A stretch of DNA of 44,330 nt from Bacteroidaceae bacterium (GTDB taxonomy: Bacteria > Bacteroidota > Bacteroidia > Bacteroidales > Bacteroidaceae): positions 1 through 44,330 of the forward strand of contig JAFZPZ010000066.1 of the NCBI GenBank assembly GCA_017552435.1. Reading direction: 5' to 3'. The notes under the pieces were generated by a model. That model made no database searches, was not told the DNA's origin, and saw only the letters and a program-made list of their open reading frames with translations. Below are positions 15,283-24,186 of this stretch, piece by piece. A program made the position numbers and the translations under genes. Each line of letters opens with the position of its first letter. Position 1 is the stretch's first letter.

Positions 15283-18200
15283 ATGAAGAAAAACCTAACT
15301 CTTTTATTTGTCCTTTTCTGCCTGTTTGGCGGCAGCATTTGGGCGCAAACCTTCACTCAGGGCAACCTGAAGTTTACAGTAACCGATGCAAATGCCAAGA
15401 CCGTGTCTGTGGCAAAGGCAAACAACGACATTTCGGGAGACATTGTGATTCCCTCCACTGTCACCAACTCAAACGTGACCTACACGGTGACGACTGTTGC
15501 CGAATACGGCTTCCAGAACACTGGCATCTCAGCCGTGACCATTCCCGCTTCAGTGGAAAAGATTGGCTATTATGCCTTCCAGGGCACCCAATCGTTGACA
15601 AAGCTCACCATTCAGGACAGTGCCACACCCATAGAGTTTGTCACGGGCTACAACCTTTCCTTCGGCACCTCACTCAAGGAGCTTTACATTGGCCGCGACA
15701 TCAACCGCACAGGTGACTATGCTAGCTATCGCCTGCTCGATGGAGCTGAGAAAGTCACCTTCGGCCCGAAAGTGACCGCCATCCCCAACAACTTTATGTC
15801 GGGTCAGGACAACATGCACACGCTCATCATTGGCGACGGCGTGAAGACCATCGGCGACGATGCCTTTGCAGGCGACCGCTACGGACAGCCTGAACTATCT
15901 GTCACGATGGGTGCCAACGTGGAGAGCATTGGCGCTCGTGCATTCCAAAACTGCTTTACCTTGAAGAGCATCACCCTGCCCTCGAAGCTGAAGACCATTG
16001 GCAGCAATGCATTTAACGGCACCTACATCACATCCATCACCATCCCCGCATCGGTCACCGACATCGAATACTATGCATTCCTTTCTTGCGGACAACTGAC
16101 CAGCATCAATTTCGAAGACAGCGACGAACCCGTCAACTTCGTCTCGGGATACGCTCGCTCCTTCGGTGGCTCAGCCAAGGAGGTTTACATTGGCCGTGAC
16201 ATCAACCGCACAGGCGACTATGCTGGTGAACGCATGTTCGACAATGTAACGAAGGTGACCTTCGGCCCGAAAGTGACCGCCATCCCCAACAACTTTATGT
16301 CGGGTCAGGACAACATGCACACGCTCATCATTGGCGACGGCGTGAAGACCATCGGCGACGATGCCTTCCAGGGCGACCGCTACGGAGAACCTGAACTATC
16401 TGTCACGATGGGTGCCAACGTGGAGAGCATCGGCGCCCGTGCCTTCCAAAGCTGCTTTGCCCTGAAGAGCATCACCCTGCCCGCAAAGCTGAAGACCATT
16501 GGCAACAATGCATTTAACGGCACCTACATCACATCCATCACCATCCCCGCTTCGGTCACAGACATTGAATACTACGCCTTCGTTGGTTGCGACCAACTGA
16601 CCAGCATCAAATTCGAAGACAGCGACCAGCCCGTCAACTTTGTCACGGGATACACTCTCTCCTTCGGAGGTGCCGCCAAGGAAGTCTATCTTGGCCGCGA
16701 TGTCAACCGCATAGGCGACTATGCTGGCGAACGCTTGTTCAACAATGTAACGAAGGTGACATTCGGTCCGAAGTTCACAGAGATTGGCCGAAATATGTTC
16801 AACGGCAACAGGGAACTCACCAGTATCGTCATCGGCTCGGGCGTAAAGACTATCGGCCAGAGTGCCTTCTACAACTGTGGTAACTTGGACAACATAGAAG
16901 AGCTGAAGGTGACGATGGGAGCCAACGTGGAAACGCTGGCCGACAATGCTTTCCAGTACTGCTCGAAGCTGAAGAGCATCACCATCCCCTCGAAGGTGAA
17001 GGCCATTGGCGCATATGCCTTCGATGGCAGCGGACTCACCACCCTCACCATTCCGGCTAACGTGACCGTCGTCAACTACTATGCTTTCCGGAATTGCGAC
17101 GCACTGGCCAGCATAAACATCGAAGAAAGCACAGAACCCCTCGAGTTCGTCACAGGCTACACTCGCTCCTTCGGCTACAACAACCCCAAGACTGTGTTCT
17201 ACGGACGAAATGTAATCCGCACAGGCGACTACACAAACGAGCGCATGTTCAACAAAGTTACAGACCTGACCATCGGCGACATGGTGACGGAGATTCCCAA
17301 CTTTATGTTCGACGGCAACAGCGAACTGCAGAACGCAACCATTGGCACGGGCGTGAAATACATCGGAGAGAGTGCCTTCCGTAACTGTGGCACTTCGGAC
17401 GACGTAACGGAACTGAAGGTCGAGTTGGGTGTCAACGTGGATTCGCTGGCAGCCTATGCTTTCCAGAATTGTAAGAAACTGCAGACCATCAGCCTGCCAT
17501 CAACGCTGAAGGTCATCGAATCATGTGCCTTCGATTACAGCGGACTGACCGCACTATCCATCCCCACATCGGTTAAACGCTTGGGCTATTATGCTTTCCG
17601 TGGCTGCGATTCGCTGACCAGCGTAAGAATAGAAGAAAGCACTGAGCCTATCGAGTTCGTCACTGGCTACACTCGCTCCTTCGGCTACACCAAGCCAAAG
17701 ACGGTGTTCTACGGGCGAAATGTAATCCGCACAGGCGACTACACAAACGAGCGCATGTTCAATAAAGTAACAGACCTGACCATCGGCGACATGGTGACGG
17801 AGATTCCCAACTTTATGTTCGATGGCAATGTCGAACTGCAGAACGCAACCATCGGCACAGGTGTTAAGTACATCGGCCAGAGTGCCTTCCGTAGCTGTGG
17901 CACTTCGGACGACGTAACGGAACTGAAGGTCGAGATGGGTGCCAACGTGGATTCGCTGGCAGCCTATGCCTTCTACGACTGTAAGAAACTGCAGGCCATC
18001 AGCCTGCCATCAACGCTGAAGGTCATCGAATCATGCGCCTTCGATTACAGCGGACTGACCGCACTATCCATCCCCACATCGGTTAAACGCTTGGGCTATT
18101 ATGCTTTCCGTGGCTGCGATTCGCTGACCAGCGTAAGAATAGAAGAAAGCGCTGAGCCTATCGAATTCGTCACAGGCTACAGTCGCTCCTTCGGCAGCGC

Positions 18201-20022
18201 CGAAAAGGAGGTGTTCTACGGACGAAATGTAGTCCGCACAGGTGACTACACAAACGAGCGCATCTTCAACAAGGTGACGAAGCTAACCATCAGCGACAAG
18301 GTGACGGAGATTGGTTCGAATATGTTCAACGGCAACAATGAGCTGGAGCTGATCTACGTAGCTTGGCTAACTCCTATCGACATCAATGCGAACGTTTTCA
18401 GTTCAGCAACCTACAATACGGCCAAGTTGCGTATTCCCGGCGGCACAGTTAATGCCTATAAGAGCCACCAGGTATGGAAACTGTTCCTGAACGTGGAGGA
18501 AAGTTCCTTCTTCGTAACTGGTACAGCTACTCAGGGCGGAACTCTGACATTTGCCGGAGAGAGCGTAACGAACGGCACGAAGAAAGTGCTCGTGGACCGC
18601 GAATCGGATGTGACATTCCAGGTTAAGGCCGAAGAGAACTACGACTTCACAAGCCTCACCGTGAACGGCACCGCCGTAAATGTGGCTAACGGTATCTACA
18701 CTTACCCCAACCTGCAATCCAACATCGACGTAGTGGCTACGTTCACCGAGAAGCCCAAGTTCGACATCAAGGCAACGGCTACAGGTGGTACTGTATCGCT
18801 GAACGGCGCAACACCTTCCGCTTCTCAGACCATCAATGTCTATCGCGACACCAACGTTACACTCACCATCGCAGCAGCTGAAGGCTATGAGAATCCGAAG
18901 GTAACAGTCAACGGTATCGACGTGACCGCTCAGCTCAAAGACAACCAGCTGACAATAGAGAACATCCAGGAAGCTCAGACCATCGTCGTGACTTATGCCA
19001 AGATTAAGTTCCAGATTGCTGCCGAGACGACTCAGAACGGTACTATCGAGTTGAGCAAGAACGTGGTTGAATGGGGCGACAGCTTCACTGCTACTTTCAA
19101 GCCGGCTACTGGCTACGAGTTCGCAACAGCTACCCTGAACGGCGAGAATGTAACTGCACAGGTTCAGGATGGCGTGCTTACCGTCACCAATGTCAAGGAG
19201 AACAAGACCGTAGGCGCAACATTCGTGAAGCAGACCTTTACCGTCAGCATCAGTGGTGGCGGTATCAACGTCAGCACCACGACTCCGCAGTATGGCGACA
19301 ACGTGACCGTGACCATCGACGATGATCCCGACCGCACACTTGTCAGCCTGATTGTCAACGGTCAGGACGTAACCTCTCAGGTTGTGAACGGCCAGTACAT
19401 TATTAATAATGTGACCGGCAATGTAACCATCGAAGCAACCTTCAAGTCAACGAAGGAGTTCATCACCCTGACCGGCACATACGCTATGTTCAGTTGCCCG
19501 CAGGACCTCAACTTCACAGGCAGCGACCTCCGCGCTTACATCGCTTCCGGCTTCAACAAGAACACCAACCAAGTTCTTTTAGTTCGTGTCTATGATGTAC
19601 CTGCTGGAACTGGCGTATTCCTGGTAGGCGAGCCCAGCACAACCTACAAGATTCCGTATGCCGAGTCCGTATCCTACTATGTCAACCTCTTCAAGGCCAA
19701 CCTGCAGAAGAGCAGCATCTACGCTACAACTGGTGATTTCACCAACTTCAACTTTGGCGAGCAGGACGGCGATCCCGGTTTCTATCCCATTATCGATTAC
19801 GTGACACTTCTGGCTCAGACTGCCTACCTGCAGCTGCCCAGCAGCTTCGTAGCAGCTGGTGTGAAGGTAAGCTTTGTCTTCGAGGATGACATCATCGACG
19901 GCATTGAGGACTTCCGCATCAGCGAAACCGACGAGACCATCTACGACCTCGCAGGCCGCCGCCTCGGCAAGACGCAGAAGGGTATCAACATCGTGAATGG
20001 CAAGAAGATTGCGATTAAGTGA
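15283..20022 (+). CDS. BspA-like leucine-rich repeat surface protein
   Basis: This 1579-residue protein has a clear signal peptide (LTLLFVLFCLFGGSIWAQ). Residues 30-1070 are BspA/Treponema-type LRR_5 repeats with the recurring pattern SITIPxxVxxIexyAFxxCxxL. They are organised into six larger units of about 167-170 residues, each with a GRDINRTGDY or GRNVIRTGDY motif (near 15691, 16189, 16687, 17203, 17713 and 18219). Residues 1075-1395 hold four or five beta-rich repeats of about 80 residues (FxVTGxATQGGT...VxATFxE), like bacterial divergent InlB-type repeats. The end (IYDLAGRRLGKTQKGINIVNGKKIAIK region) resembles the C-terminal sorting-like tails of Prevotella secreted proteins. Likely cell-surface or secreted adhesin; the ligand is unknown. 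Confidence 0.85.
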   Translation: MKKNLTLLFVLFCLFGGSIWAQTFTQGNLKFTVTDANAKTVSVAKANNDISGDIVIPSTVTNSNVTYTVTTVAEYGFQNTGISAVTIPASVEKIGYYAFQGTQSLTKLTIQDSATPIEFVTGYNLSFGTSLKELYIGRDINRTGDYASYRLLDGAEKVTFGPKVTAIPNNFMSGQDNMHTLIIGDGVKTIGDDAFAGDRYGQPELSVTMGANVESIGARAFQNCFTLKSITLPSKLKTIGSNAFNGTYITSITIPASVTDIEYYAFLSCGQLTSINFEDSDEPVNFVSGYARSFGGSAKEVYIGRDINRTGDYAGERMFDNVTKVTFGPKVTAIPNNFMSGQDNMHTLIIGDGVKTIGDDAFQGDRYGEPELSVTMGANVESIGARAFQSCFALKSITLPAKLKTIGNNAFNGTYITSITIPASVTDIEYYAFVGCDQLTSIKFEDSDQPVNFVTGYTLSFGGAAKEVYLGRDVNRIGDYAGERLFNNVTKVTFGPKFTEIGRNMFNGNRELTSIVIGSGVKTIGQSAFYNCGNLDNIEELKVTMGANVETLADNAFQYCSKLKSITIPSKVKAIGAYAFDGSGLTTLTIPANVTVVNYYAFRNCDALASINIEESTEPLEFVTGYTRSFGYNNPKTVFYGRNVIRTGDYTNERMFNKVTDLTIGDMVTEIPNFMFDGNSELQNATIGTGVKYIGESAFRNCGTSDDVTELKVELGVNVDSLAAYAFQNCKKLQTISLPSTLKVIESCAFDYSGLTALSIPTSVKRLGYYAFRGCDSLTSVRIEESTEPIEFVTGYTRSFGYTKPKTVFYGRNVIRTGDYTNERMFNKVTDLTIGDMVTEIPNFMFDGNVELQNATIGTGVKYIGQSAFRSCGTSDDVTELKVEMGANVDSLAAYAFYDCKKLQAISLPSTLKVIESCAFDYSGLTALSIPTSVKRLGYYAFRGCDSLTSVRIEESAEPIEFVTGYSRSFGSAEKEVFYGRNVVRTGDYTNERIFNKVTKLTISDKVTEIGSNMFNGNNELELIYVAWLTPIDINANVFSSATYNTAKLRIPGGTVNAYKSHQVWKLFLNVEESSFFVTGTATQGGTLTFAGESVTNGTKKVLVDRESDVTFQVKAEENYDFTSLTVNGTAVNVANGIYTYPNLQSNIDVVATFTEKPKFDIKATATGGTVSLNGATPSASQTINVYRDTNVTLTIAAAEGYENPKVTVNGIDVTAQLKDNQLTIENIQEAQTIVVTYAKIKFQIAAETTQNGTIELSKNVVEWGDSFTATFKPATGYEFATATLNGENVTAQVQDGVLTVTNVKENKTVGATFVKQTFTVSISGGGINVSTTTPQYGDNVTVTIDDDPDRTLVSLIVNGQDVTSQVVNGQYIINNVTGNVTIEATFKSTKEFITLTGTYAMFSCPQDLNFTGSDLRAYIASGFNKNTNQVLLVRVYDVPAGTGVFLVGEPSTTYKIPYAESVSYYVNLFKANLQKSSIYATTGDFTNFNFGEQDGDPGFYPIIDYVTLLAQTAYLQLPSSFVAAGVKVSFVFEDDIIDGIEDFRISETDETIYDLAGRRLGKTQKGINIVNGKKIAIK

Positions 20023-20032
20023 GAATAAAGCT

Positions 20033-20068
20033 GAGCTTGCTTATGCTTTATCGAGCGTGAGCAAGCTC
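20033..20068 (+). other. Stem-loop after the BspA-like gene
   Basis: GAGCTTGC (20033-20040) and GCAAGCTC (20061-20068) pair perfectly with a 20-base loop. A second perfect 9-bp stem follows: AAATTGCCC at 20121-20129 and GGGCAATTT at 20146-20154. Neither is followed by a T-run, so they may stabilise the mRNA end rather than act as classical terminators. Confidence 0.4.
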
Positions 20069-20154
20069 GGCAAAGCCAAGGTTCTTGTGAAATAGAAGAC
20101 CCCCTCTATAGGGAGGATACAAATTGCCCCGGGCTTGAATGCTCTGGGCAATTT

Positions 20155-20190
20155 GGTTAATGGGGCTAATAAGGCTAATGGGGCCTATGG
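20155..20190. repeat. Four-copy 9-base tandem repeat
   Basis: GGTTAATGG, GGCTAATAA, GGCTAATGG and GGCCTATGG follow each other with an exact 9-base period between the BspA-like gene and the pnp terminator. Confidence 0.6.
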
Positions 20191-20200
20191 GCGTCATAAG

Positions 20201-20229
20201 AAAAAAAAGCCCCTCTCCGAGGAGAGGGG
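20201..20229 (-). terminator. Rho-independent terminator of pnp
   Basis: Read on the minus strand, CCCCTCTCCTCGGAGAGGGG forms a strong hairpin and is followed by C and eight T. It begins 15 bases past the pnp stop codon. The stem resembles the dispersed G/C palindromes of this window. Confidence 0.85.
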
Positions 20230-20243
20230 TGTGGGATGAGGCT

Positions 20244-22511
20244 TTATTCTGCCTCAGGGGTTGTACCTTGTTCAGGGCGGGGACGGCGCTCACCGCGCTC
20301 GCGGCGCTCGGGACGCTCACGGCGTTCGCCACGCTCTCCACGCTCGGGACGGGGACGACGTTCACGCTCTACATAGCCTTCGGGCTTCTCGAGCAGGACA
20401 CGGTGGCTCAGTTTGAACTTGCCTGTCTTAGGATCAATCTCCAAGAGCTTCACCATCAGCTTGTCGCCTTCCTTGATGCCAGCCTCTTCGACAGTCTCAA
20501 GGCGCTTCCAGTCAATCTCGCTGATGTGCAGCAGACCGTCCTTGCCAGGCATGAACTCTACGAAACATCCGTAAGGCATGATGCTGCGAACGGTGCCTTC
20601 ATAGACTTCACCTATCTCGGGAACAGCAACGATGGCCTTGATTTTAGCCATAGCTGCATCGATGACCTCCTTGTTGGGGCCAGAGACTTGAATCTTGCCA
20701 ACACCATCTTCTTCGTCGATGGTGATGGTGGCGCCGGTCTCTTCCTGCATGCCCTGGATAATCTTTCCGCCCGGGCCAATGACAGCACCGATGAACTCCT
20801 TCGGGATAATCATCTGCTCGATGCGTGGTACATGAGGCTTCAGCTCTGGACGCGGTGCGTCGAGTGTCTTCATCATTTCTGCGAGGATGTGCTCACGACC
20901 GGCCTTAGCCTGCATCAGAGCCTTCTCAAGAATCTCATAGCTGAGGCCGTCGCACTTGATGTCCATCTGTGTGGCGGTAAGGCCCTTCGGTGTACCTGTG
21001 GTCTTGAAGTCCATATCGCCCAGATGGTCCTCGTCGCCAAGGATATCTGAAAGGACTGCATATTTGTCTTCACCAGGATTCTTGATGAGACCCATAGCAA
21101 TACCGCTCACGGGAGCCTTGATGGGCACACCGGCATCCATCAGAGCCAGACAGCCTGCACAGGTGCTGGCCATAGAGCTGGAACCATTACTCTCGAGAAT
21201 ATCACTTACCACACGAATCGTGTAGGGGAAGTCTGCGGGAATCTGACCCTTCAGACCGCGCCAAGCCAGATGGCCGTGACCAATCTCGCGACGACCTACG
21301 CCGCGCTGTGCCTTGGCCTCGCCAGTTGAGAAAGGCGGGAAATTATAGTGCAGCAGGAAACGCTGGTACTCGTGGATGAGCACATCGTCGATGAGCTTCT
21401 CGTCGAGCTTGGTGCCCAGCGTACAAGTAGCCAGAGACTGTGTCTCGCCGCGGGTGAAGATAGCACTTCCGTGAGGTCCGGGCAGAGGACTAGCCTCGCA
21501 CCAGATGGGACGGATATCGGTGGTTTTACGACCATCCAGACGAATGCCTTCGTCCAGGATGCAACGACGCATAGCGTCCTTCTCTACATCGTGATAGTAA
21601 CGGTCGATTAGGGTGTTCTTCTCCTCCAATTCAGCAGCCTCCATATCGGCGTGCTCAGCAGCGTATTTCTCTTTGAACTGCTCGCGGATGGCTTCGAAAG
21701 CCTCTGCACGGGCATGCTTTTCAAGACCCTGCTTGGTCACATCGTAAGCGGGCTGGTAGCAAGCAGCCTTGACAGCTTCGCGGAGTTCGTCATCGTTTAC
21801 TTCGTGGCAGTATTCACGCTTAACGTCCTTGCCCAGTTCCTTGCTCAGTTCTTTCTGGAGGCGGCACATAGGCTTGATGGCCTCGTGAGCACACTTGAGG
21901 GCAGCCAGGAGGTCGGCCTCCTGCACTTCCTTCATCTCGCCTTCCACCATCATAATGTTCTCTTCGGTAGCGCCGACCATGAGGTCCATATCGGCCTCCT
22001 TGAGCTGCTGGAAGGTGGGGTTGATAACAAACTCGCCATTGATGCGTGCTACGCGAACCTCGGAGATGGGACCCTCGAAGGGAATATCACTGCAAGCCAG
22101 AGCTGCAGAAGCGGCAAAGCCAGCCAGAGCATCGGGCATGTCCACACCATCGGCAGAGAAGAGGATTACATTCACATAAACTTCAGCATGGTAGTTGCTG
22201 GGGAAAAGGGGACGCAGGGCGCGGTCCACGAGACGACAAGTCAGTATCTCGTCGTCATTAGCCTTACCCTCACGCTTCGTAAAACCGCCGGGAAAACGTC
22301 CGGCTGCAAAATACTTCTCTCTGTACTCTACCTGTAAGGGCATGAAATCTGTACCGGGAACGGCATCTTGGGCAGCACAAACAGTGGCCAGCAGCATGGT
22401 GTTGTTCATTCGCAACATGACAGCTCCATCGGCTTGTTTGGCAAGTTTCCCGGTCTCGATGCTGATGGTTCTTCCATCAGGCAACTCGACTGTCTTTGTA
22501 ATTACGTTCAT
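20244..22511 (-). CDS. pnp: Polyribonucleotide nucleotidyltransferase
   Basis: The protein is 755 residues. It has two RNase PH domains (about 1-220 and 315-545) separated by a helical segment, a KH domain near 565-625 with the GPGG loop ([14 protein letters not shown]), and an S1 domain near 630-700 ([20 protein letters not shown]). PNPase degrades RNA 3' to 5' by phosphorolysis and takes part in mRNA turnover. The C-terminal 40 residues are an Arg/Glu/Pro-rich tail (repeats of RGERRERPE) that may add RNA contacts, as such tails are common in Bacteroidales. The gene stands alone with its own promoter and terminator. Confidence 0.96.
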   Translation of the reverse strand: MNVITKTVELPDGRTISIETGKLAKQADGAVMLRMNNTMLLATVCAAQDAVPGTDFMPLQVEYREKYFAAGRFPGGFTKREGKANDDEILTCRLVDRALRPLFPSNYHAEVYVNVILFSADGVDMPDALAGFAASAALACSDIPFEGPISEVRVARINGEFVINPTFQQLKEADMDLMVGATEENIMMVEGEMKEVQEADLLAALKCAHEAIKPMCRLQKELSKELGKDVKREYCHEVNDDELREAVKAACYQPAYDVTKQGLEKHARAEAFEAIREQFKEKYAAEHADMEAAELEEKNTLIDRYYHDVEKDAMRRCILDEGIRLDGRKTTDIRPIWCEASPLPGPHGSAIFTRGETQSLATCTLGTKLDEKLIDDVLIHEYQRFLLHYNFPPFSTGEAKAQRGVGRREIGHGHLAWRGLKGQIPADFPYTIRVVSDILESNGSSSMASTCAGCLALMDAGVPIKAPVSGIAMGLIKNPGEDKYAVLSDILGDEDHLGDMDFKTTGTPKGLTATQMDIKCDGLSYEILEKALMQAKAGREHILAEMMKTLDAPRPELKPHVPRIEQMIIPKEFIGAVIGPGGKIIQGMQEETGATITIDEEDGVGKIQVSGPNKEVIDAAMAKIKAIVAVPEIGEVYEGTVRSIMPYGCFVEFMPGKDGLLHISEIDWKRLETVEEAGIKEGDKLMVKLLEIDPKTGKFKLSHRVLLEKPEGYVERERRPRPERGERGERRERPERRERGERRPRPEQGTTPEAE

Positions 22512-22565
22512 CTTGATTTGGTTAAAAACTTATTGTTTCTGTAACATCTTGTATAAAAAATCGCA

Positions 22566-22573
22566 CAAAGGTA
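22566..22573 (-). promoter_or_regulatory. -7 box for pnp
   Basis: On the minus strand this reads TACCTTTG, 54 bases before the pnp start. The rest of the 22512-22914 gap holds ATGAACT-type heptamers (near 22636-22660) and a 21-base-period array, and no gene I can support. Confidence 0.65.
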
Positions 22574-22801
22574 CGAAAAATAGTTCATAGTTCTTCGCAT
22601 TTTCTTTAAAAAAAATGCTTAGGCGCAGGCGAAACATAGTTCATAGTTCATAATTATGCATTAAATGCCAATTTTGTGCCTTTGTTGAGATTATGGCATA
22701 CCTTGAAAGCCTGTCTTTTCCTGATTTTGGTGGTTCTTCTGCAATTTAGTTGAAAGTAAATACATCTTTTCTTCTCACATAGAATGGAATTTTATGTTTC
22801 C

Positions 22802-22885
22802 GGTGCAGAAACACAAGTTCTCAGTGCAGAAACACATATTTCCGGTGCAGAAACATAAGTTCTCGGTGCAGAAACATAAACTTCC
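22802..22885. repeat. Four-copy tandem array, exact 21-base period
   Basis: Units start at 22802, 22823, 22844 and 22865. The consensus is GGTGCAGAAACATAAG followed by TTCTC, with one to five differences per unit and a decayed possible fifth copy after it. Unlike the array at 13830 the unit is not palindromic, but the period and copy number are the same. It ends 29 bases past the stop codon of the hemerythrin-LuxR regulator. Confidence 0.8.
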
Positions 22886-22914
22886 TTTCGAGACAATAAG
22901 TTTTTTTCGCGGAC

Positions 22915-23868
22915 TTAACGAGAGAGGCATTTCGCATCAATCATGTTATTGGCGATTGCATAAATGGTGAGGCCTGCAAGAGAGTGTATTTGGAGCTTTC
23001 GCGAAATGTTGCGTCTATGAGTAATAACCGTATTGACGGAGATGAACAACTTAGCCGCTATCTCTTTGTTTGACATTCCCTGAACCAGACACATAATAAT
23101 CTCCTTCTCCCGTTCCGATACCGTTTCCGTCGATTCAGCCTTATTAATCATGCTGGAAATCTTGGCCGATACATCCTTTTCCTTTACCTTCTGTTCCAAG
23201 AGACGAATGGCTGGAACGAACAAGACCTCCTCCACATTACTATGATTGAGAAGCCACTCTTCATTGTTATAAATGTCGTAAAGTGTCGCTGTTAACTGAT
23301 TGTTAGCCAATCCATTATGCGGCAAGTACTTGATGATAATGTTCTTCAACTCCTGGAACTTGCCTGTAGTGTCGCTATGATGCTTTGAGAAGATGTCGAC
23401 GTTATAGCCAGAAGGTTGCTCGCCACGAAGAAGAGCCTCGACATAAGGGAAGAGCGTCTTCTCCTCATATTTCATATGAAGGTGAATATCGTGAGCATAT
23501 TCATCATAGAGACGCAGAATAAGTGGGACCAGATCGTCGCCTTTGTGGAGCGATTCTTCGAGTTTCGTTCGGATGGAAGGCAGCTGATAATCAAGGAAAT
23601 ATCGATGCGAAGCCTGCAGATAAGCAAGGAGCGTCTTCACGGATATCTTGTCGTCAGTCTCCTTTGGAGCATAGCCGTTGATGAGGAAATTGACGACAGT
23701 CAGGAAAGTATAGCAGTCAACTCCTTGCTCGAAGCAGACTTCGTTGACCGTTTTGTCGCCAAATCCAAGCCGAATACCAAAGGCGCTCAAACCCTGAAGC
23801 ATGCTGTAATTGTCGCTGATGAGGTCTATCATCTTGTCATCAGCCTCGTATAGTTTCATCTTTTTCAT
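22915..23868 (-). CDS. RIC/hemerythrin-like protein with C-terminal LuxR HTH domain
   Basis: Residues 1-65 of this 317-residue protein resemble the N-terminal domain of ScdA/RIC iron-centre repair proteins (NYSMLQGLSAFGIRLGFGDKTVNEVC...VDCYTFLTVVNFL). Residues 80-230 look like a hemerythrin helical bundle. Candidate di-iron ligands are His88, His126 or His129/131, Glu135 or Glu136, His163 or His164, His209 and Glu213 or Glu214. Residues 249-306 are a LuxR-type HTH (SEREKEIIMCLVQGMSNKEIAAKLFISVNTVITHRRNISRKL). By inference it senses oxygen, nitric oxide or iron state through a di-iron site and binds DNA. It has no receiver domain. It is divergent from the porin-imelysin-di-haem locus, its likely target. 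Confidence 0.8.
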   Translation of the reverse strand: MKKMKLYEADDKMIDLISDNYSMLQGLSAFGIRLGFGDKTVNEVCFEQGVDCYTFLTVVNFLINGYAPKETDDKISVKTLLAYLQASHRYFLDYQLPSIRTKLEESLHKGDDLVPLILRLYDEYAHDIHLHMKYEEKTLFPYVEALLRGEQPSGYNVDIFSKHHSDTTGKFQELKNIIIKYLPHNGLANNQLTATLYDIYNNEEWLLNHSNVEEVLFVPAIRLLEQKVKEKDVSAKISSMINKAESTETVSEREKEIIMCLVQGMSNKEIAAKLFISVNTVITHRRNISRKLQIHSLAGLTIYAIANNMIDAKCLSR

Positions 23869-23875
23869 TTTTCTG

Positions 23876-23957
23876 GTCGTTTAGTGGTTTGGTGGTTTAG
23901 TCGTTTAGGAAAATATCAGATGGTTGTTGGTAATATCCCTAAACGACCAAACGACTA
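23876..23957. repeat. Octamer tandem repeats in inverted arrangement, regulator leader
   Basis: GTCGTTTA, GTGGTTTG, GTGGTTTA and GTCGTTTA follow each other with an 8-base period (23876-23907). An inverted partner, TAAACGAC then CAAACGAC, is at 23940-23955. GTCGTTTAGG (23900-23909) pairs perfectly with CCTAAACGAC (23938-23947), and pairing extends with few mismatches. The whole lies between the regulator promoter and its start codon, so it would form a large hairpin in the leader RNA, or serve as an operator. Confidence 0.65.
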
Positions 23958-23982
23958 ATCTCCTATAGGACTAATCCGGCTG

Positions 23983-23990
23983 CAAAGTTA
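23983..23990 (-). promoter_or_regulatory. -7 box for the hemerythrin-LuxR regulator
   Basis: On the minus strand this reads TAACTTTG, about 115 bases before the start at 23868. It leaves a long leader that contains the octamer inverted repeat. Confidence 0.6.
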
Positions 23991-24158
23991 CGCTTTTTCA
24001 TTGAAAACACCAATCCCCTTTTGTAGGTAATTCATATTTCTTGATGCGTCATTCATAATTAATATATGGTACGCGCGTAATAAAATGCGATTACAGATAT
24101 CGAAAAGCACAGATAAGAATACTCATTAACGGGTATTGCAGGCTTCATGGGAAGGAAG

Positions 24159-24166
24159 TACCTTTG
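24159..24166 (+). promoter_or_regulatory. -7 box for the porin-imelysin-di-haem operon
   Basis: TACCTTTG lies 20 bases before the ATG at 24187. It falls inside the longest open frame (from 24136), which rules out that earlier start. Confidence 0.7.
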
Positions 24167-24186
24167 CGGTCGCAAAACAATTCGAT

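Noticed and set aside
13830-22885. The 21-base arrays as CRISPR
   Set aside because: The repeats are contiguous with no unique spacers, have only four copies each, and no cas genes are in the window.
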